In this document: positions 18,630 to 27,895 of the stretch, one piece after another
How positions within the stretch are numbered: position 1 is the stretch's first letter
Layout of the letters: every line of letters begins with the position of its first letter
Assembly (NCBI RefSeq): GCF_004682045.1
Contig: NZ_QUZT01000021.1
Span: 26,319 to 90,318, forward strand
DNA from: Pseudomonas nabeulensis
GTDB lineage: Bacteria > Pseudomonadota > Gammaproteobacteria > Pseudomonadales > Pseudomonadaceae
Direction: 5' to 3'
DNA length: 64,000 nucleotides
Position numbers and translations under genes: made by a program
Notes under the pieces: generated by a model
Databases searched by the model: none
What the model was told of the DNA's origin: nothing
What the model saw: only the letters and a program-made list of their open reading frames with translations

Positions 18630-19433
18630 ATGCAGGAAAACGCCCCCACCCCCACCAAAGACACCGCCCCCACCGGCACCCAAACCCTGCTGCGTGGCCT
18701 GGGCGTGGTGCAAGCGGTGGCGGCCGGTGCGCGCGACTTGAAAGAGATCGCCAAACGCATCGGCACCACCCGCAGCACCACCCACCGCCTGGCCAGTTGC
18801 CTGGTGGACGAGCGTTATCTGCGCGTGGTGCCGCAAGTCGGTTACCTGCTGGGACCGAAGCTGATTGAGCTGGGTTTCCAGGCACGTGAAGAGTTGCCAC
18901 TGGTAACCCTGGCCGTGCCCTATCTGGATGAGCTGTCGGCACTGACCGGCGACACCATCCACCTGGCCATCCGCGAATACGACGACGTGTTGTACCTGCA
19001 CAAGAACCCTGGCCGCAACGGCCCGGAAATGCGCTCACGGGTCGGCCACCGCATGCCGCTGGCGCGCACCGGGATCGGCAAGGCGTTGCTGTTGGATGAC
19101 ACCGTGCAGGAATGGCAGCGCTTGTACGACGTGAGCCAGCCGGTCGCCGGCAAAAGCCAGCAGTGGCCGCAGCACCCGGAGCAGTCCTGGGCGCAGTTCG
19201 AGCAGCGCATGCACGAGTACGTGGTGGGGGGCTTTGCGTTCGATCTGGAAGACAACGAACCGTCGATCCGTTGCGTGGCGGCACCGGTGCGCGATGCCAG
19301 CCGGCGAATCGTCGCCGGCATCAGCATCGCCAGTACCGTGCCCTACATGCCGCTGGAAAAAATGGCCGAGCTGATCCCTGTGATCAAACAGGTCGCAGCG
19401 CGGCTGTCAGCAGAGTTGGGCGCGAAGGCCTGA
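18630..19433 (+). CDS. IclR family transcriptional regulator
   Basis: A 267-residue regulator with an N-terminal winged helix (DLKEIAKRIGTTRSTTHRL, about residues 40-60) and the IclR effector domain, including the RVGHRMPLARTGIGKALL stretch and GFAFDLEDNEPSIRCVAAPV. It follows the arabinose cluster on the same strand and is the only regulator there, so it is the likely controller of the 14025-14065 operator. The first 20 residues are Thr/Pro-rich and perhaps disordered. Confidence 0.88.
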   Translation: MQENAPTPTKDTAPTGTQTLLRGLGVVQAVAAGARDLKEIAKRIGTTRSTTHRLASCLVDERYLRVVPQVGYLLGPKLIELGFQAREELPLVTLAVPYLDELSALTGDTIHLAIREYDDVLYLHKNPGRNGPEMRSRVGHRMPLARTGIGKALLLDDTVQEWQRLYDVSQPVAGKSQQWPQHPEQSWAQFEQRMHEYVVGGFAFDLEDNEPSIRCVAAPVRDASRRIVAGISIASTVPYMPLEKMAELIPVIKQVAARLSAELGAKA

Positions 19434-19437
19434 TGAT

Positions 19438-19484
19438 CGTTCCCACGCTCTGCGTGGGAACGCAGCCCCGGACGCTCCGCGTCC
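19438..19484. repeat. Dispersed palindromic repeat
   Basis: A perfect hairpin GTTCCCACGC-TCT-GCGTGGGAAC is followed by a second GGACGCTCCGCGTCC hairpin. This pair is a repeat class common between genes in pseudomonads and lies between the convergent IclR and alcohol dehydrogenase genes. Confidence 0.8.
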
Positions 19485-19491
19485 ATCGCCG

Positions 19492-20544
19492 TCAGACTTT
19501 CAAAGTCGCCATGTCGATGACAAAACGGTACTTCACATCACCGGCAATCATGCGGCTGTAGGCTTCGTTGATGTTGCGGATATCGAGCATCTCGATGTCG
19601 CAGCTGATGCCGTGTTCCGCGCAGAAATCCAGGACTTCCTGGGTTTCGGCAATGCCACCGATCAGGGAGCCGGCCAGTACCTTGCGGCCCATGATCAGCT
19701 TGGCGGCGTTCACCGGTGGGTCCACCGGCTCGATCAGGCCGACCAGGATGTGCACGCCGTCAAAGCGCAGTACGTCGAGGTAGGGGTTCAGATCGTGCTG
19801 CACCGGGATGGTGTCCAGCAGGAAGTCGAAGTGCCCGGCAGCGGCTTTCATCTGCTCGGCGTCGGTGGACACGATCACATGGTCGGCGCCCTGGCGACGG
19901 CCTTCTTCGGCCTTGCTCGCGGAACGAGTGAACAGGGTCACTTCGGCGCCAATCGCCTTGGCCAGCTTGATACCCATGTGGCCCAGGCCACCCATGCCCA
20001 ATACGCCGACTTTGTCGCCAGCCTTGATGCCGTAGTGCTTGATCGGCGAGTACATGGTCACGCCGGCACACAGGATCGGCGCAGCGCTGGCCAGGTCGAG
20101 CTTGGCCGGGATCTTCACCACGAAATGCTCGCTGACCACGATGCTGTCGGAGTAGCCGCCCATGGTGTTGGTGCCGTCGACACGGTCCGGGGTGGCGTAG
20201 GTCATGGTCGGGCCTTCGAGGCAATATTGCTCCAGGTCCGATTTGCACGCTTCGCAGTGACGGCACGAGTCGACCATGCAGCCCACGCCCACCAGGTCGC
20301 CAACTTTATGCGCGGTGACGTTGGCGCCGACGGCGGTGACCTTGCCGACGATCTCGTGGCCCGGCATCAGCGGGTACACGGCGATGCCCCATTCGTTGCG
20401 CGCCTGGTGGATGTCGGAGTGGCACACGCCGCAGTAGAGGATCTCGATGGCCACGTCATCCACACGCGGGCTGCGGCGTTGGAACGACATAGGGGCGAGG
20501 GGAGTGGTGGCCGACTGGGCGGCATAACCGATGGCGGTGTACAT
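19492..20544 (-). CDS. Zinc-dependent NAD(P) alcohol dehydrogenase (YahK/CAD type)
   Basis: A 350-residue medium-chain dehydrogenase. It has the catalytic zinc site (CGVCHSDIH and GHEIVG), structural zinc cysteines (SCRHCEACKSDLEQYC) and a Rossmann motif GMGGLGHMGIKLA. The sequence fits the cinnamyl alcohol dehydrogenase/YahK group, which reduces a range of aldehydes with NADPH. It is divergent from the AraC-type gene at 20726, its likely regulator. The upstream ribosome site is AGGTTCC-like on the minus strand. Confidence 0.9.
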   Translation of the reverse strand: MYTAIGYAAQSATTPLAPMSFQRRSPRVDDVAIEILYCGVCHSDIHQARNEWGIAVYPLMPGHEIVGKVTAVGANVTAHKVGDLVGVGCMVDSCRHCEACKSDLEQYCLEGPTMTYATPDRVDGTNTMGGYSDSIVVSEHFVVKIPAKLDLASAAPILCAGVTMYSPIKHYGIKAGDKVGVLGMGGLGHMGIKLAKAIGAEVTLFTRSASKAEEGRRQGADHVIVSTDAEQMKAAAGHFDFLLDTIPVQHDLNPYLDVLRFDGVHILVGLIEPVDPPVNAAKLIMGRKVLAGSLIGGIAETQEVLDFCAEHGISCDIEMLDIRNINEAYSRMIAGDVKYRFVIDMATLKV

Positions 20545-20725
20545 GGCGGAACCTCGCTAAAGCAATCACAAGAGAGGCGGCGCATTCTCCGCGCCGAGCC
20601 CGTGGGCGGCCATGGCGATTGCTCCGAGTCTCATGCCTATTCGTCCGGCAGTGCCTCGAATTTGGATTTATGTGCCCTCAGACCTGCGATGATGCTCCAA
20701 TCCCTTTTTCGCGAAGTTTTTTGCC

Positions 20726-21619
20726 ATGTTGTTGACCCGCCATCTCGACGCCAACGCCACGCTGGTTGCCTTGATTGAGGGGCTTACGCCCTGCGACGGT
20801 TTTTCGCCCACTCACTTGCCGGGCGTGAAGGTCTTGCGCGCCAGTTGCGACGTGGCGCGCGGGCCGCAGATCTACGAGCCGAGCCTGATGTTCGTGGCCC
20901 AGGGCAGCAAGCTCGCCTACCTGGGCCCGCGTACGCTGGAGTACGGTGCCGGGCACTACCTGATCCAGGCGATGCCGGTGCCGTTCGAGTGCGAGACCTT
21001 TGCCATGGCGCCGGATGCGCCGCTCTACGGGGTGACCGTGGGCATCGACCGTGTAGTGTTGGGCGAGTTGGTCATGGCCATGGGCATTCAGGCCGGGCCG
21101 CCGCCGGCGGCGCAAACGCTGGAGTCGATGAGTTCGGTGGTGCTGGACGATGCCATGCGCGGCTGCGTCGAGCGACTGTTGCAGTGCCTGCACGATCCGC
21201 TGGAAAGCCGGATCATGGGCCCGGCGCGGGTGCGCGAATTACTCTTCACCGCACTGCGCGGGCCACAGGCGGATGTGTTGCGCGCGCTGGTGGAACAGCA
21301 AGGGCAGTTTTCGCGGATCGCCACGTCGTTGAATCACCTGCACGCACATTTTGACGAACCGCTGAATATCGAGACGTTGGCCGGGTACGCGCATATGAGT
21401 GCATCGACCTTTCATGAGCATTTCAAGCGCTGCACCTTGTTGTCGCCGGTGCAGTACCTCAAGCGCTTGCGCTTGCTCAAGGCCCAGCAGTTGCTGCTGG
21501 TGGAGGGCATGGGGGTAGCGCAGGCGGCGCATAGCGTGGGCTATCAGAGTACCTCGCAGTTCAGCCGTGAATACAAGCGCTACTTCGAACGCAACCCCGG
21601 CGAAGAGCGGGCTGCCTAA
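20726..21619 (+). CDS. AraC family transcriptional regulator
   Basis: A 297-residue regulator. The N-terminal part (LPGVKVLRASCDVARGPQIYEPSL...) is the AraC_N type domain, often found in regulators next to aldehyde or alcohol dehydrogenases. The C-terminal part has the two helix-turn-helices, first at NIETLAGYAHMSASTFHEHF and second at AAHSVGYQSTSQFSREYKRYF. The ATG at 20726 is 181 bases from the divergent dehydrogenase gene, which it probably activates. Confidence 0.88.
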   Translation: MLLTRHLDANATLVALIEGLTPCDGFSPTHLPGVKVLRASCDVARGPQIYEPSLMFVAQGSKLAYLGPRTLEYGAGHYLIQAMPVPFECETFAMAPDAPLYGVTVGIDRVVLGELVMAMGIQAGPPPAAQTLESMSSVVLDDAMRGCVERLLQCLHDPLESRIMGPARVRELLFTALRGPQADVLRALVEQQGQFSRIATSLNHLHAHFDEPLNIETLAGYAHMSASTFHEHFKRCTLLSPVQYLKRLRLLKAQQLLLVEGMGVAQAAHSVGYQSTSQFSREYKRYFERNPGEERAA

Positions 21620-21664
21620 TCATCCCAGGCAAAACACAGATCAAAATGTGGGAGTGTTGGCCAT

Positions 21665-21693
21665 AAAAAAGGCTCCCATTTGGGAGCCTTTTT
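21665..21693. terminator. Bidirectional intrinsic terminator
   Basis: AAAAAAGGCTCCC-ATTT-GGGAGCCTTTTT gives a stable hairpin with a T-tract in both directions. It sits between the convergent AraC-type gene (stop 21619) and ETF-QO (stop 21699). Confidence 0.93.
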
Positions 21694-21698
21694 GAGGT

Positions 21699-23363
21699 TT
21701 ACATATTCGGGTAAGTCGGCCCACCCGCGCCTTCCGGCGTAACCCACGTGATGTTCTGCGAAGGGTCCTTGATGTCACAGGTCTTGCAGTGCACGCAGTT
21801 CTGGGCGTTGATCTGGAAGCGCTTCTCGCCGTCTTCTTTCGTGATCACTTCATACACCCCAGCCGGGCAATAACGCTGTGCCGGTTCATCGTAGAGCGGC
21901 AGGTTGGTGCCGATCGGGATGCTCGGGTCTTTCAACTTCAAGTGGCACGGTTGTTCTTCTTCATGGTTGGTGCTGGAGAGGAACACCGAACTCAGCTTGT
22001 CGAAGCTCAGCTTGCCGTCGGGTTTCGGGTAATCGATTTTCTGGCTGTCCTTGGCGAGCTTCAAGCAGGCGTAGTCCGGCTTGGTGTCGTGCAAGGTAAA
22101 CGGCATTTTGCCGCCGAGGATGTTCTGGTCGAACCAGTTGAAGCCGGCGCCGATGATCGGACCGAACTTGTGCATCGCCGGGCCGAAGTTACGGGTGGCA
22201 AACAGTTCTTCGTACAACCAGCTGGCTTTGAAGCTGTCGACGTAGTTGGTCAGCTCATCACCGCCTTCGGACTCCGCGAACAGGCGCTCGGCCACGGCGT
22301 CGGCGGCGAGCATGCCGGATTTCATCGCGGTGTGGCTGCCCTTGATCTTGGCCACGTTCATGGTGCCCAGGTCGCAGCCGATCAACGCGCCGCCCTTGAA
22401 GACCATCTTCGGCAGCGAGTTGATGCCGCCTTTGGCCAGGGCGCGGGCGCCGTAGCTGATGCGCTTGCCGCCTTCCAGGTACTGGGCCAGCACCGGGTGA
22501 TGCTTGAGGCGCTGGAACTCATCGAACGGCGACAGGAAGGTGTTGCTGTAGGACAGGTCGACGATCAGGCCGACGACCACCTGGTTGTTTTCCAGGTGAT
22601 AGAGGAACGAACCACCGGTGTTTTCGTTGCTCATGATGTCCAGCGGCCAACCAGCGGTGTGTACCACCAGGCCGGGCTGATGCTTGGCCGGGTCGATTTC
22701 CCAGATTTCCTTCAGGCCGATGCCGTAGTGCTGCACATCGCTGTCGCTGTCCAGGTTGAAACGCTGGATCAGTTGCTTGCCGATGTGACCACGGCAACCT
22801 TCGGCGAACAACGTGTACTTGCCACGCAGCTCCATGCCTGGGGTGTACACGCCTTCTTTCGGGTTGCCTTCGCGGTCGACGCCGAGGTCACCGGTGATGA
22901 TCCCGCGCACCACGCCGTTTTCATCGAACAGCGCTTCCTGGGCGGCGAAGCCTGGGTAGACTTCCACGCCGAGGTTTTCGGCCTGTTGGGCCAGCCAGCG
23001 GCAGAGGTTGCCCAGGGAAATGATGTAGTTGCCTTCGTTGTGCATGGTCTTGGGCACAAAGAAGTCTGGAACCTTGGTGGAGGCTTCCGGGCTGCGCAGT
23101 ACATAGATGTCATCGCGCACCACGGGGGTGTTGAGCGGGGCGCCGAGCTCTTTCCAGTCCGGGAACAGTTCGTTCAGGGCGCGGGGTTCAAACACGGCAC
23201 CAGAGAGGATGTGGGCGCCGACTTCGGAGCCTTTCTCGACCACGCAGACGCTGATTTCCTTACCGGCTTCGGCGGCCTTCTGCTTCAGTCGGCAGGCGGC
23301 AGACAGGCCCGCCGGGCCAGCGCCGACGATGACCACGTCGAATTCCATGTATTCGCGTTCCAC
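21699..23363 (-). CDS. Electron transfer flavoprotein-ubiquinone oxidoreductase
   Basis: ETF-QO passes electrons from reduced ETF to ubiquinone at the inner membrane, linking acyl-CoA and amino acid oxidation to respiration. The 554-residue protein has an N-terminal FAD motif (VIVGAGPAGLSAACRL), a middle quinone-binding region, and the C-terminal 4Fe-4S motif NCVHCKTCDIKDP, preceded by RYCPAGVYE. The length equals the usual bacterial form. It is divergent from etfBA, with a PsrA-type box between them. Confidence 0.95.
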   Translation of the reverse strand: MEREYMEFDVVIVGAGPAGLSAACRLKQKAAEAGKEISVCVVEKGSEVGAHILSGAVFEPRALNELFPDWKELGAPLNTPVVRDDIYVLRSPEASTKVPDFFVPKTMHNEGNYIISLGNLCRWLAQQAENLGVEVYPGFAAQEALFDENGVVRGIITGDLGVDREGNPKEGVYTPGMELRGKYTLFAEGCRGHIGKQLIQRFNLDSDSDVQHYGIGLKEIWEIDPAKHQPGLVVHTAGWPLDIMSNENTGGSFLYHLENNQVVVGLIVDLSYSNTFLSPFDEFQRLKHHPVLAQYLEGGKRISYGARALAKGGINSLPKMVFKGGALIGCDLGTMNVAKIKGSHTAMKSGMLAADAVAERLFAESEGGDELTNYVDSFKASWLYEELFATRNFGPAMHKFGPIIGAGFNWFDQNILGGKMPFTLHDTKPDYACLKLAKDSQKIDYPKPDGKLSFDKLSSVFLSSTNHEEEQPCHLKLKDPSIPIGTNLPLYDEPAQRYCPAGVYEVITKEDGEKRFQINAQNCVHCKTCDIKDPSQNITWVTPEGAGGPTYPNM

Positions 23364-23868
23364 AGGTTATCTCCTACTCAAGGCTCAACAGGCTTTTTTT
23401 CTAATGGGTGGAGGTTCGGTGTCGTCTGGCGCCAAGGCCCGACCCACCTCTCTCTCTAGGTGGCGCATTATATATAGACCACTGTCAGCGTCCAATACAA
23501 ACGTTTGTTTGAATTGCCCGCAGGCTAGGTAAATCAAAGCAACGCGGCTTATGACTGGCTATTTTGCCGTATTGACCAGAATAGGTGTTCCGGTCAATAT
23601 ACGGGCGGTTTTGCGCTTACCGTAGGCAGACAGCAGGTTTCAAGAGCACGTCCAAAAGCAAGACAGGTGACGCGCGCGCAAAGAATGGCGCGCAGTTTAC
23701 ACGCTGCGATAAAGAATGACCTCTCAGTCACCGCTGACGAACGGTCATCATTTCCCGTGAGCAAGGTCATCCGCCGACGTTTTTGGAGGTGCCCTTGTGT
23801 GCCGATGAGCATCAACCGCCAGGTTCGCCTAGGCGACTTTCTTTTCACCGGAGAGTAACGAGGAATCC
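23364..23868. other. Divergent control region between ETF-QO and etfBA
   Basis: This 505-base stretch has no convincing gene. Near the ETF-QO side it has an AT-rich core (ATTATATATAGACC, about 23468-23480) that can serve as a -10 region, next to the PsrA-type box at 23498-23511. The etfB side has a GAGAGTAACGAGGAA ribosome site just before 23869. The middle part (23560-23800) shows nothing recognisable. Confidence 0.6.
23498..23511. promoter_or_regulatory. PsrA-type operator box
   Basis: CAAAC-GTTT-GTTTG matches the published PsrA consensus (G/C)AAAC-N2-4-GTTT(G/C) without mismatch. PsrA is the fatty-acid-responsive TetR regulator of pseudomonads and controls beta-oxidation genes. The box lies about 135 bases upstream of ETF-QO and 358 bases upstream of etfB, so the ETF-QO promoter is the more likely target. 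Confidence 0.65.
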
Positions 23869-24618
23869 ATGAAGGTTCTTGTAGCTGTCAAACGCGTTGT
23901 CGATTACAACGTGAAAGTTCGCGTCAAGGCGGACAATTCCGGCGTCGATCTTGCTAACGTCAAGATGTCGATGAACCCTTTCTGTGAAATCGCTGTGGAA
24001 GAAGCCGTACGCCTGAAAGAGAAAGGCGTGGCGACTGAAATCGTCGTGGTTTCCATCGGTCCGACCACTGCTCAAGAGCAGCTGCGTACCGCCCTGGCCC
24101 TGGGTGCCGACCGCGCCATTCTGGTCGAGTCCGCTGAAGACCTGACCTCCCTGGCCGTTGCCAAGCTGCTCAAGGCTGTTGTCGACAAGGAACAGCCTCA
24201 GCTGGTGATCCTCGGCAAACAAGCCATCGACAGCGACAACAACCAGACCGGCCAGATGCTGGCTGCACTGACCGGTTACGGCCAGGGCACCTTCGCTTCC
24301 AAAGTTGAAGTGAGCGGCGACAGCGTTGCGGTCACCCGCGAAATTGACGGCGGCGCACAGACTGTTTCCCTGAAACTGCCGGCCATCGTCACCACCGACC
24401 TGCGTTTGAACGAGCCGCGCTACGCGTCCCTGCCAAACATCATGAAAGCCAAGAAGAAGCCGCTTGAGTCGGTTACTCCTGACGCTTTGGGCGTTTCCAC
24501 TGCCTCCACCAACAAGACTGTAAAAGTTGAAGCACCGGCTGCACGCAGCGCGGGCATCAAGGTCAAGTCGGTGGCTGAACTGGTCGAGAAACTGAAAAAC
24601 GAAGCGAAGGTAATCTAA
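23869..24618 (+). CDS. etfB: Electron transfer flavoprotein beta subunit
   Basis: EtfB is the AMP-binding subunit of the soluble ETF heterodimer that accepts electrons from acyl-CoA dehydrogenases. The 249-residue protein starts [19 protein letters not shown] and has the signature [11 protein letters not shown] and the [18 protein letters not shown] region, all as expected. The etfA gene begins two bases after its stop. Confidence 0.96.
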   Translation: MKVLVAVKRVVDYNVKVRVKADNSGVDLANVKMSMNPFCEIAVEEAVRLKEKGVATEIVVVSIGPTTAQEQLRTALALGADRAILVESAEDLTSLAVAKLLKAVVDKEQPQLVILGKQAIDSDNNQTGQMLAALTGYGQGTFASKVEVSGDSVAVTREIDGGAQTVSLKLPAIVTTDLRLNEPRYASLPNIMKAKKKPLESVTPDALGVSTASTNKTVKVEAPAARSAGIKVKSVAELVEKLKNEAKVI

Positions 24619-24620
24619 AA

Positions 24621-25550
24621 ATGACTATCTTGGTAATCGCTGAACACGACAACAAGGTCGTGGCCCCGGCCACCCTGAACACCGTGGCTGCTGCCGCTAA
24701 AATCGGTGGTGACATCCACGTACTGGTTGCTGGCCAAGGCGCAGCCGCAGTGGCTGAAGCCGCTGCGAAAATCGCTGGTGTGAGCAAAGTACTGCTGGCC
24801 GACAACGCCGCTTACGCTCACCAGTTGCCGGAAAACGTTGCCCCTCTGATTGCAGAGCTGGGCGCTGGCTACAGCCACATCCTGGCTGCCGCGACTTCCA
24901 ACGGCAAAAACATCCTGCCACGCGTTGCCGCGCAGCTGGACGTTGACCAGATCTCCGAGATCGTTTCGGTTGAAAGCGCTGACACCTTCAAGCGCCCGAT
25001 CTACGCCGGTAACGCCATTGCCACCGTGCAATCGACCGCCTCGGTAAAAGTCATCACCGTGCGTGCCACCGGTTTCGACCCGGTTGCTGCTGAAGGTGGT
25101 TCGGCTGCCGTTGAAGCCGTTGCCGCTGCCCACGACGCTGGCACTTCCAGCTTCGTTGGCGAAGAGCTGGCCAAGTCGGATCGTCCTGAACTGACCGCTG
25201 CCAAGATCGTCGTTTCCGGCGGCCGTGGCATGCAGAACGGTGACAACTTCAAGCACCTGTACGCCCTGGCCGACAAGCTGGGCGCTGCGGTCGGCGCTTC
25301 CCGCGCGGCCGTCGACGCAGGCTTCGTACCCAACGACATGCAGGTCGGCCAGACCGGCAAGATCGTGGCGCCACAGTTGTACATCGCCGTCGGTATCTCC
25401 GGCGCGATCCAGCACTTGGCCGGTATGAAAGACTCCAAAGTGATCGTTGCGATCAACAAGGACGAAGAAGCGCCGATCTTCCAGGTGGCCGATTACGGCC
25501 TGGTGGCGGACTTGTTCGAAGCCGTCCCTGAGTTGGAGAAGCTGGTCTAA
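24621..25550 (+). CDS. etfA: Electron transfer flavoprotein alpha subunit
   Basis: EtfA binds the FAD of ETF. The 309-residue protein carries the C-terminal FAD domain signatures [41 protein letters not shown] and [10 protein letters not shown]. Together with etfB and the divergent ETF-QO gene it forms the complete electron route from acyl-CoA dehydrogenases to ubiquinone. A strong terminator follows. Confidence 0.96.
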   Translation: MTILVIAEHDNKVVAPATLNTVAAAAKIGGDIHVLVAGQGAAAVAEAAAKIAGVSKVLLADNAAYAHQLPENVAPLIAELGAGYSHILAAATSNGKNILPRVAAQLDVDQISEIVSVESADTFKRPIYAGNAIATVQSTASVKVITVRATGFDPVAAEGGSAAVEAVAAAHDAGTSSFVGEELAKSDRPELTAAKIVVSGGRGMQNGDNFKHLYALADKLGAAVGASRAAVDAGFVPNDMQVGQTGKIVAPQLYIAVGISGAIQHLAGMKDSKVIVAINKDEEAPIFQVADYGLVADLFEAVPELEKLV

Positions 25551-25573
25551 TCCAGTCGCTTCACTTATAAAGA

Positions 25574-25601
25574 GCCCGGTCCTTGTGACCGGGTTTTTTT
25601 T
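25574..25601 (+). terminator. Intrinsic terminator after etfA
   Basis: CCCGGT-CCTTGTG-ACCGGG hairpin followed by eight Ts. Confidence 0.93.
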
Positions 25602-25622
25602 GACTGGCTGGAGAGCTACCCA

Positions 25623-26438
25623 ATGGAATTGCGCCCCTGGACCGTATTGCTGGGCCTCACGCTGCTACCGAGCCTGGCGCTGGCCGCCGGCAAATGTGAG
25701 CGCCTGGTGATCACCGGCAGCCCGGACACACCGCCCTTGCTCTGGCGCGATCCCCAAGACCCCACGCACCTGATCGGCGCCACTGCCGATGTGTTGCAAC
25801 AAGTGGGCAAGGACCTGGGCCTGAAAGTCGACCTGCTCTACGGCGGCAAACGCTCGCTAGCCTTGGACGAAGTGCGCAGCGGGCGCATGGACATCCTCGC
25901 CGATGCACCGTTGAACCTGGGCGAGTTGGAAACCCTCGACTACGTTCACCCCGCGTTGGTAAAGCTCGACTACCTGGTATGGACCCGCAAGGATTCGGTG
26001 CTGGCCTACACCACGGCCGGCGACCTGCACGGCCATAAGGGCGCCGTTTCGGAGCGTGCGCGCCTGAGCGCCGGTTTCGAAACGTTCGCCAGCCAGCAAC
26101 TCACCCTGCAACGCCTGCCGAACCTGACCCCGGCGTTCCAGAAACTGCTGCTGGGCGAAGTGGACTACGTGCTCGCCGGGCGCTATTCCGGCATGGCCAT
26201 GGCGCAGACCCTGGGGATGAGTAACGACTTGGTCGCCCGCGAAGTACCCGTCGATCAGCCCGGCCTGTACCTGGCCATTTCCCATAACTCCGCCTGCAAT
26301 GATCCGTGGCTGCGCGGACAGCTCGCTAAAAAGATGACAGAATTGTCCGCCTCCGGTGTGGCCCAAGCCGCGTTGCAGAGCAATCTGGAACGCTGGAAAA
26401 CGCAATTGCAGCAACCCGTCGGCACCCCAGCAAAGTAA
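25623..26438 (+). CDS. Periplasmic solute-binding protein (SBP_bac_3 type)
   Basis: A 271-residue secreted protein with a signal peptide (about residues 1-22, ending LALAAG). The mature part has the pattern of family 3 solute-binding proteins: ITGSPDTPPLLWRD, a DVLQQVGKDLGLK stretch, and GRMDILADAPLN. No permease or ATPase is adjacent, so it may serve as a sensor or an orphan receptor. It is followed 9 bases later by the DUF4398 gene. Confidence 0.8.
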   Translation: MELRPWTVLLGLTLLPSLALAAGKCERLVITGSPDTPPLLWRDPQDPTHLIGATADVLQQVGKDLGLKVDLLYGGKRSLALDEVRSGRMDILADAPLNLGELETLDYVHPALVKLDYLVWTRKDSVLAYTTAGDLHGHKGAVSERARLSAGFETFASQQLTLQRLPNLTPAFQKLLLGEVDYVLAGRYSGMAMAQTLGMSNDLVAREVPVDQPGLYLAISHNSACNDPWLRGQLAKKMTELSASGVAQAALQSNLERWKTQLQQPVGTPAK

Positions 26439-26447
26439 GGATTTACA

Positions 26448-26810
26448 GTGATTATTCGACCTCTTTTCGCGGCCCTCGCCGTTGTCGCTTTGACGGGATG
26501 TGCCACCGATCCTGCGCCGAATGAACAAATGCGCCTTACCCAGCAAGCCCTGGAACAAGCCAGTGCCGTCGGTGCCAACGCGGAGGATTCCCCTGAGTTG
26601 AAACTGGCCGAGACCAAGTTCGCCCGAGCCCAGGGCAATATGGCCGACGAGTCCTACAAGAACGCGCGCATACGTGCCGAACAAGCCGAGCTGGACGCAC
26701 GTCTGGCGGAGGCCAAAGTGCTGACCCGCAAGAGCCAGGAACAGTTGAACGTGCTGAACACCCGCATCACGCGCCTGCGCAAGCAATTGCAGTTGGGGGA
26801 AGCCCAATGA
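26448..26810 (+). CDS. DUF4398 family lipoprotein
   Basis: A 120-residue predicted lipoprotein: signal peptide with lipobox LTGC near residue 18, then a long amphipathic helix (SPELKLAETKFARAQGNM...) typical of DUF4398. The start is GTG at 26448. The stop overlaps the OmpA-like gene by 4 bases; DUF4398 and OmpA-like lipoproteins are frequently paired and may form an envelope complex. Confidence 0.8.
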   Translation: MIIRPLFAALAVVALTGCATDPAPNEQMRLTQQALEQASAVGANAEDSPELKLAETKFARAQGNMADESYKNARIRAEQAELDARLAEAKVLTRKSQEQLNVLNTRITRLRKQLQLGEAQ

Positions 26811-27622
26811 CTTCGATGATCCGCGGATTGAGCTGTGCGTTGCTGCTGGGCAGTGCAGTATTGGGCGGTTGCGCCACTCACCCCGATAGCGAGCAGGCGT
26901 TGCAACAGGCCGGCAATGACTTCCAGAAGGTCAAGGAAGACGCCAATGTGCTGCGTTTTGCACCGAAGGATGTGATCCGCGCCGGGGAATCCCTGGCCCG
27001 TGCCGACCGCTTGTCCAGCTACTGGGGCAGCGGTGCCGACGTGGCGCATTACGCCTACTTGAGCCAGCGCTACAGCGCCATTGCCCGCGAACACACCGAG
27101 CAGGCACTGAATGCCGAACGCGGCACCAAACTCGAACTGGAACGCCAGCGCCTGCAACTGGCCCTGCGTGAAAGCAAGCTGATCAGCGTGCAGCAGCAGG
27201 GCAAATGGCTCGAAGAACAAATCGCCAGCCTGGCCACCACCCAGACCGACCGTGGCCTGGTGATGACCCTGGGGGATGTGCTGTTCGACACCGGCGAAGC
27301 GGAGCTGAAAAACTCGGCCAATCGCACCGTGCTGAAAATCGTACAGTTCCTGCAACTGAACCCCCGGCGCGTGGTGCGTATCGAGGGTTACACCGACAGT
27401 ACCGGCGGAGAGCAGGAAAACCTCAAACTGTCCCGTGACCGGGCGCAGTCGGTGGCCGATGTGCTGGTTGACCTGGGGATCGATGAAAAACGCATCCAGG
27501 TCGAAGGTTACGGCGACCAGTATCCAGTGGAGGCCAACGCGTCGGAGCGGGGCAGGGCGCAGAACCGCCGGGTGGAGATTGTGTTCTCCGATGAAAAGGG
27601 CCAATTGGGCGCTGCGCGCTAA
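26807..27622 (+). CDS. OmpA family lipoprotein (DUF4398-OmpA type)
   Basis: A 271-residue envelope protein. It has a lipobox (LGGC at about residue 23), a helical DUF4398-like region, and a C-terminal OmpA peptidoglycan-binding domain with GDVLFDTGEAELK, RIEGYTDSTGG, LSRDRAQSVADVL and NRRVEIVF. It probably tethers the outer membrane to the cell wall. The ATG at 26807 overlaps the preceding gene's stop. Confidence 0.88.
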   Translation: MTSMIRGLSCALLLGSAVLGGCATHPDSEQALQQAGNDFQKVKEDANVLRFAPKDVIRAGESLARADRLSSYWGSGADVAHYAYLSQRYSAIAREHTEQALNAERGTKLELERQRLQLALRESKLISVQQQGKWLEEQIASLATTQTDRGLVMTLGDVLFDTGEAELKNSANRTVLKIVQFLQLNPRRVVRIEGYTDSTGGEQENLKLSRDRAQSVADVLVDLGIDEKRIQVEGYGDQYPVEANASERGRAQNRRVEIVFSDEKGQLGAAR

Positions 27623-27642
27623 AGGTCTGGCATCGTTCAAAA

Positions 27643-27732
27643 TGTGGGAGGGGGCTTGCCCCCGATTGCAGTGGGTCAGCTACAAATTTGCTGACTGGTC
27701 CACCGCTATCGGGGGCAAGCCCCCTCCCACAT
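27643..27732. repeat. REP doublet (REPIN)
   Basis: Inverted REP units of the common class between the OmpA-like gene and the MocR-type regulator. Confidence 0.95.
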
Positions 27733-27895
27733 TTGTTTTGTGTGTATGCCCAAAACTCTATTTGTCACCCCCACAGTTTTCTATTGTCACTCCCGCCCGC
27801 GCTCGACTATTGTGTGAACTGTCCCCGTACACTTTCCAACTGTGCCGGTATGTTTCACACAAAAATAAAATACCCGTGAAATCGAGTGCTGCGTC

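Noticed and set aside
21789..23459. A 556-codon plus-strand ORF over ETF-QO
   Set aside because: It is antisense to a complete ETF-QO gene and has no motif of its own.
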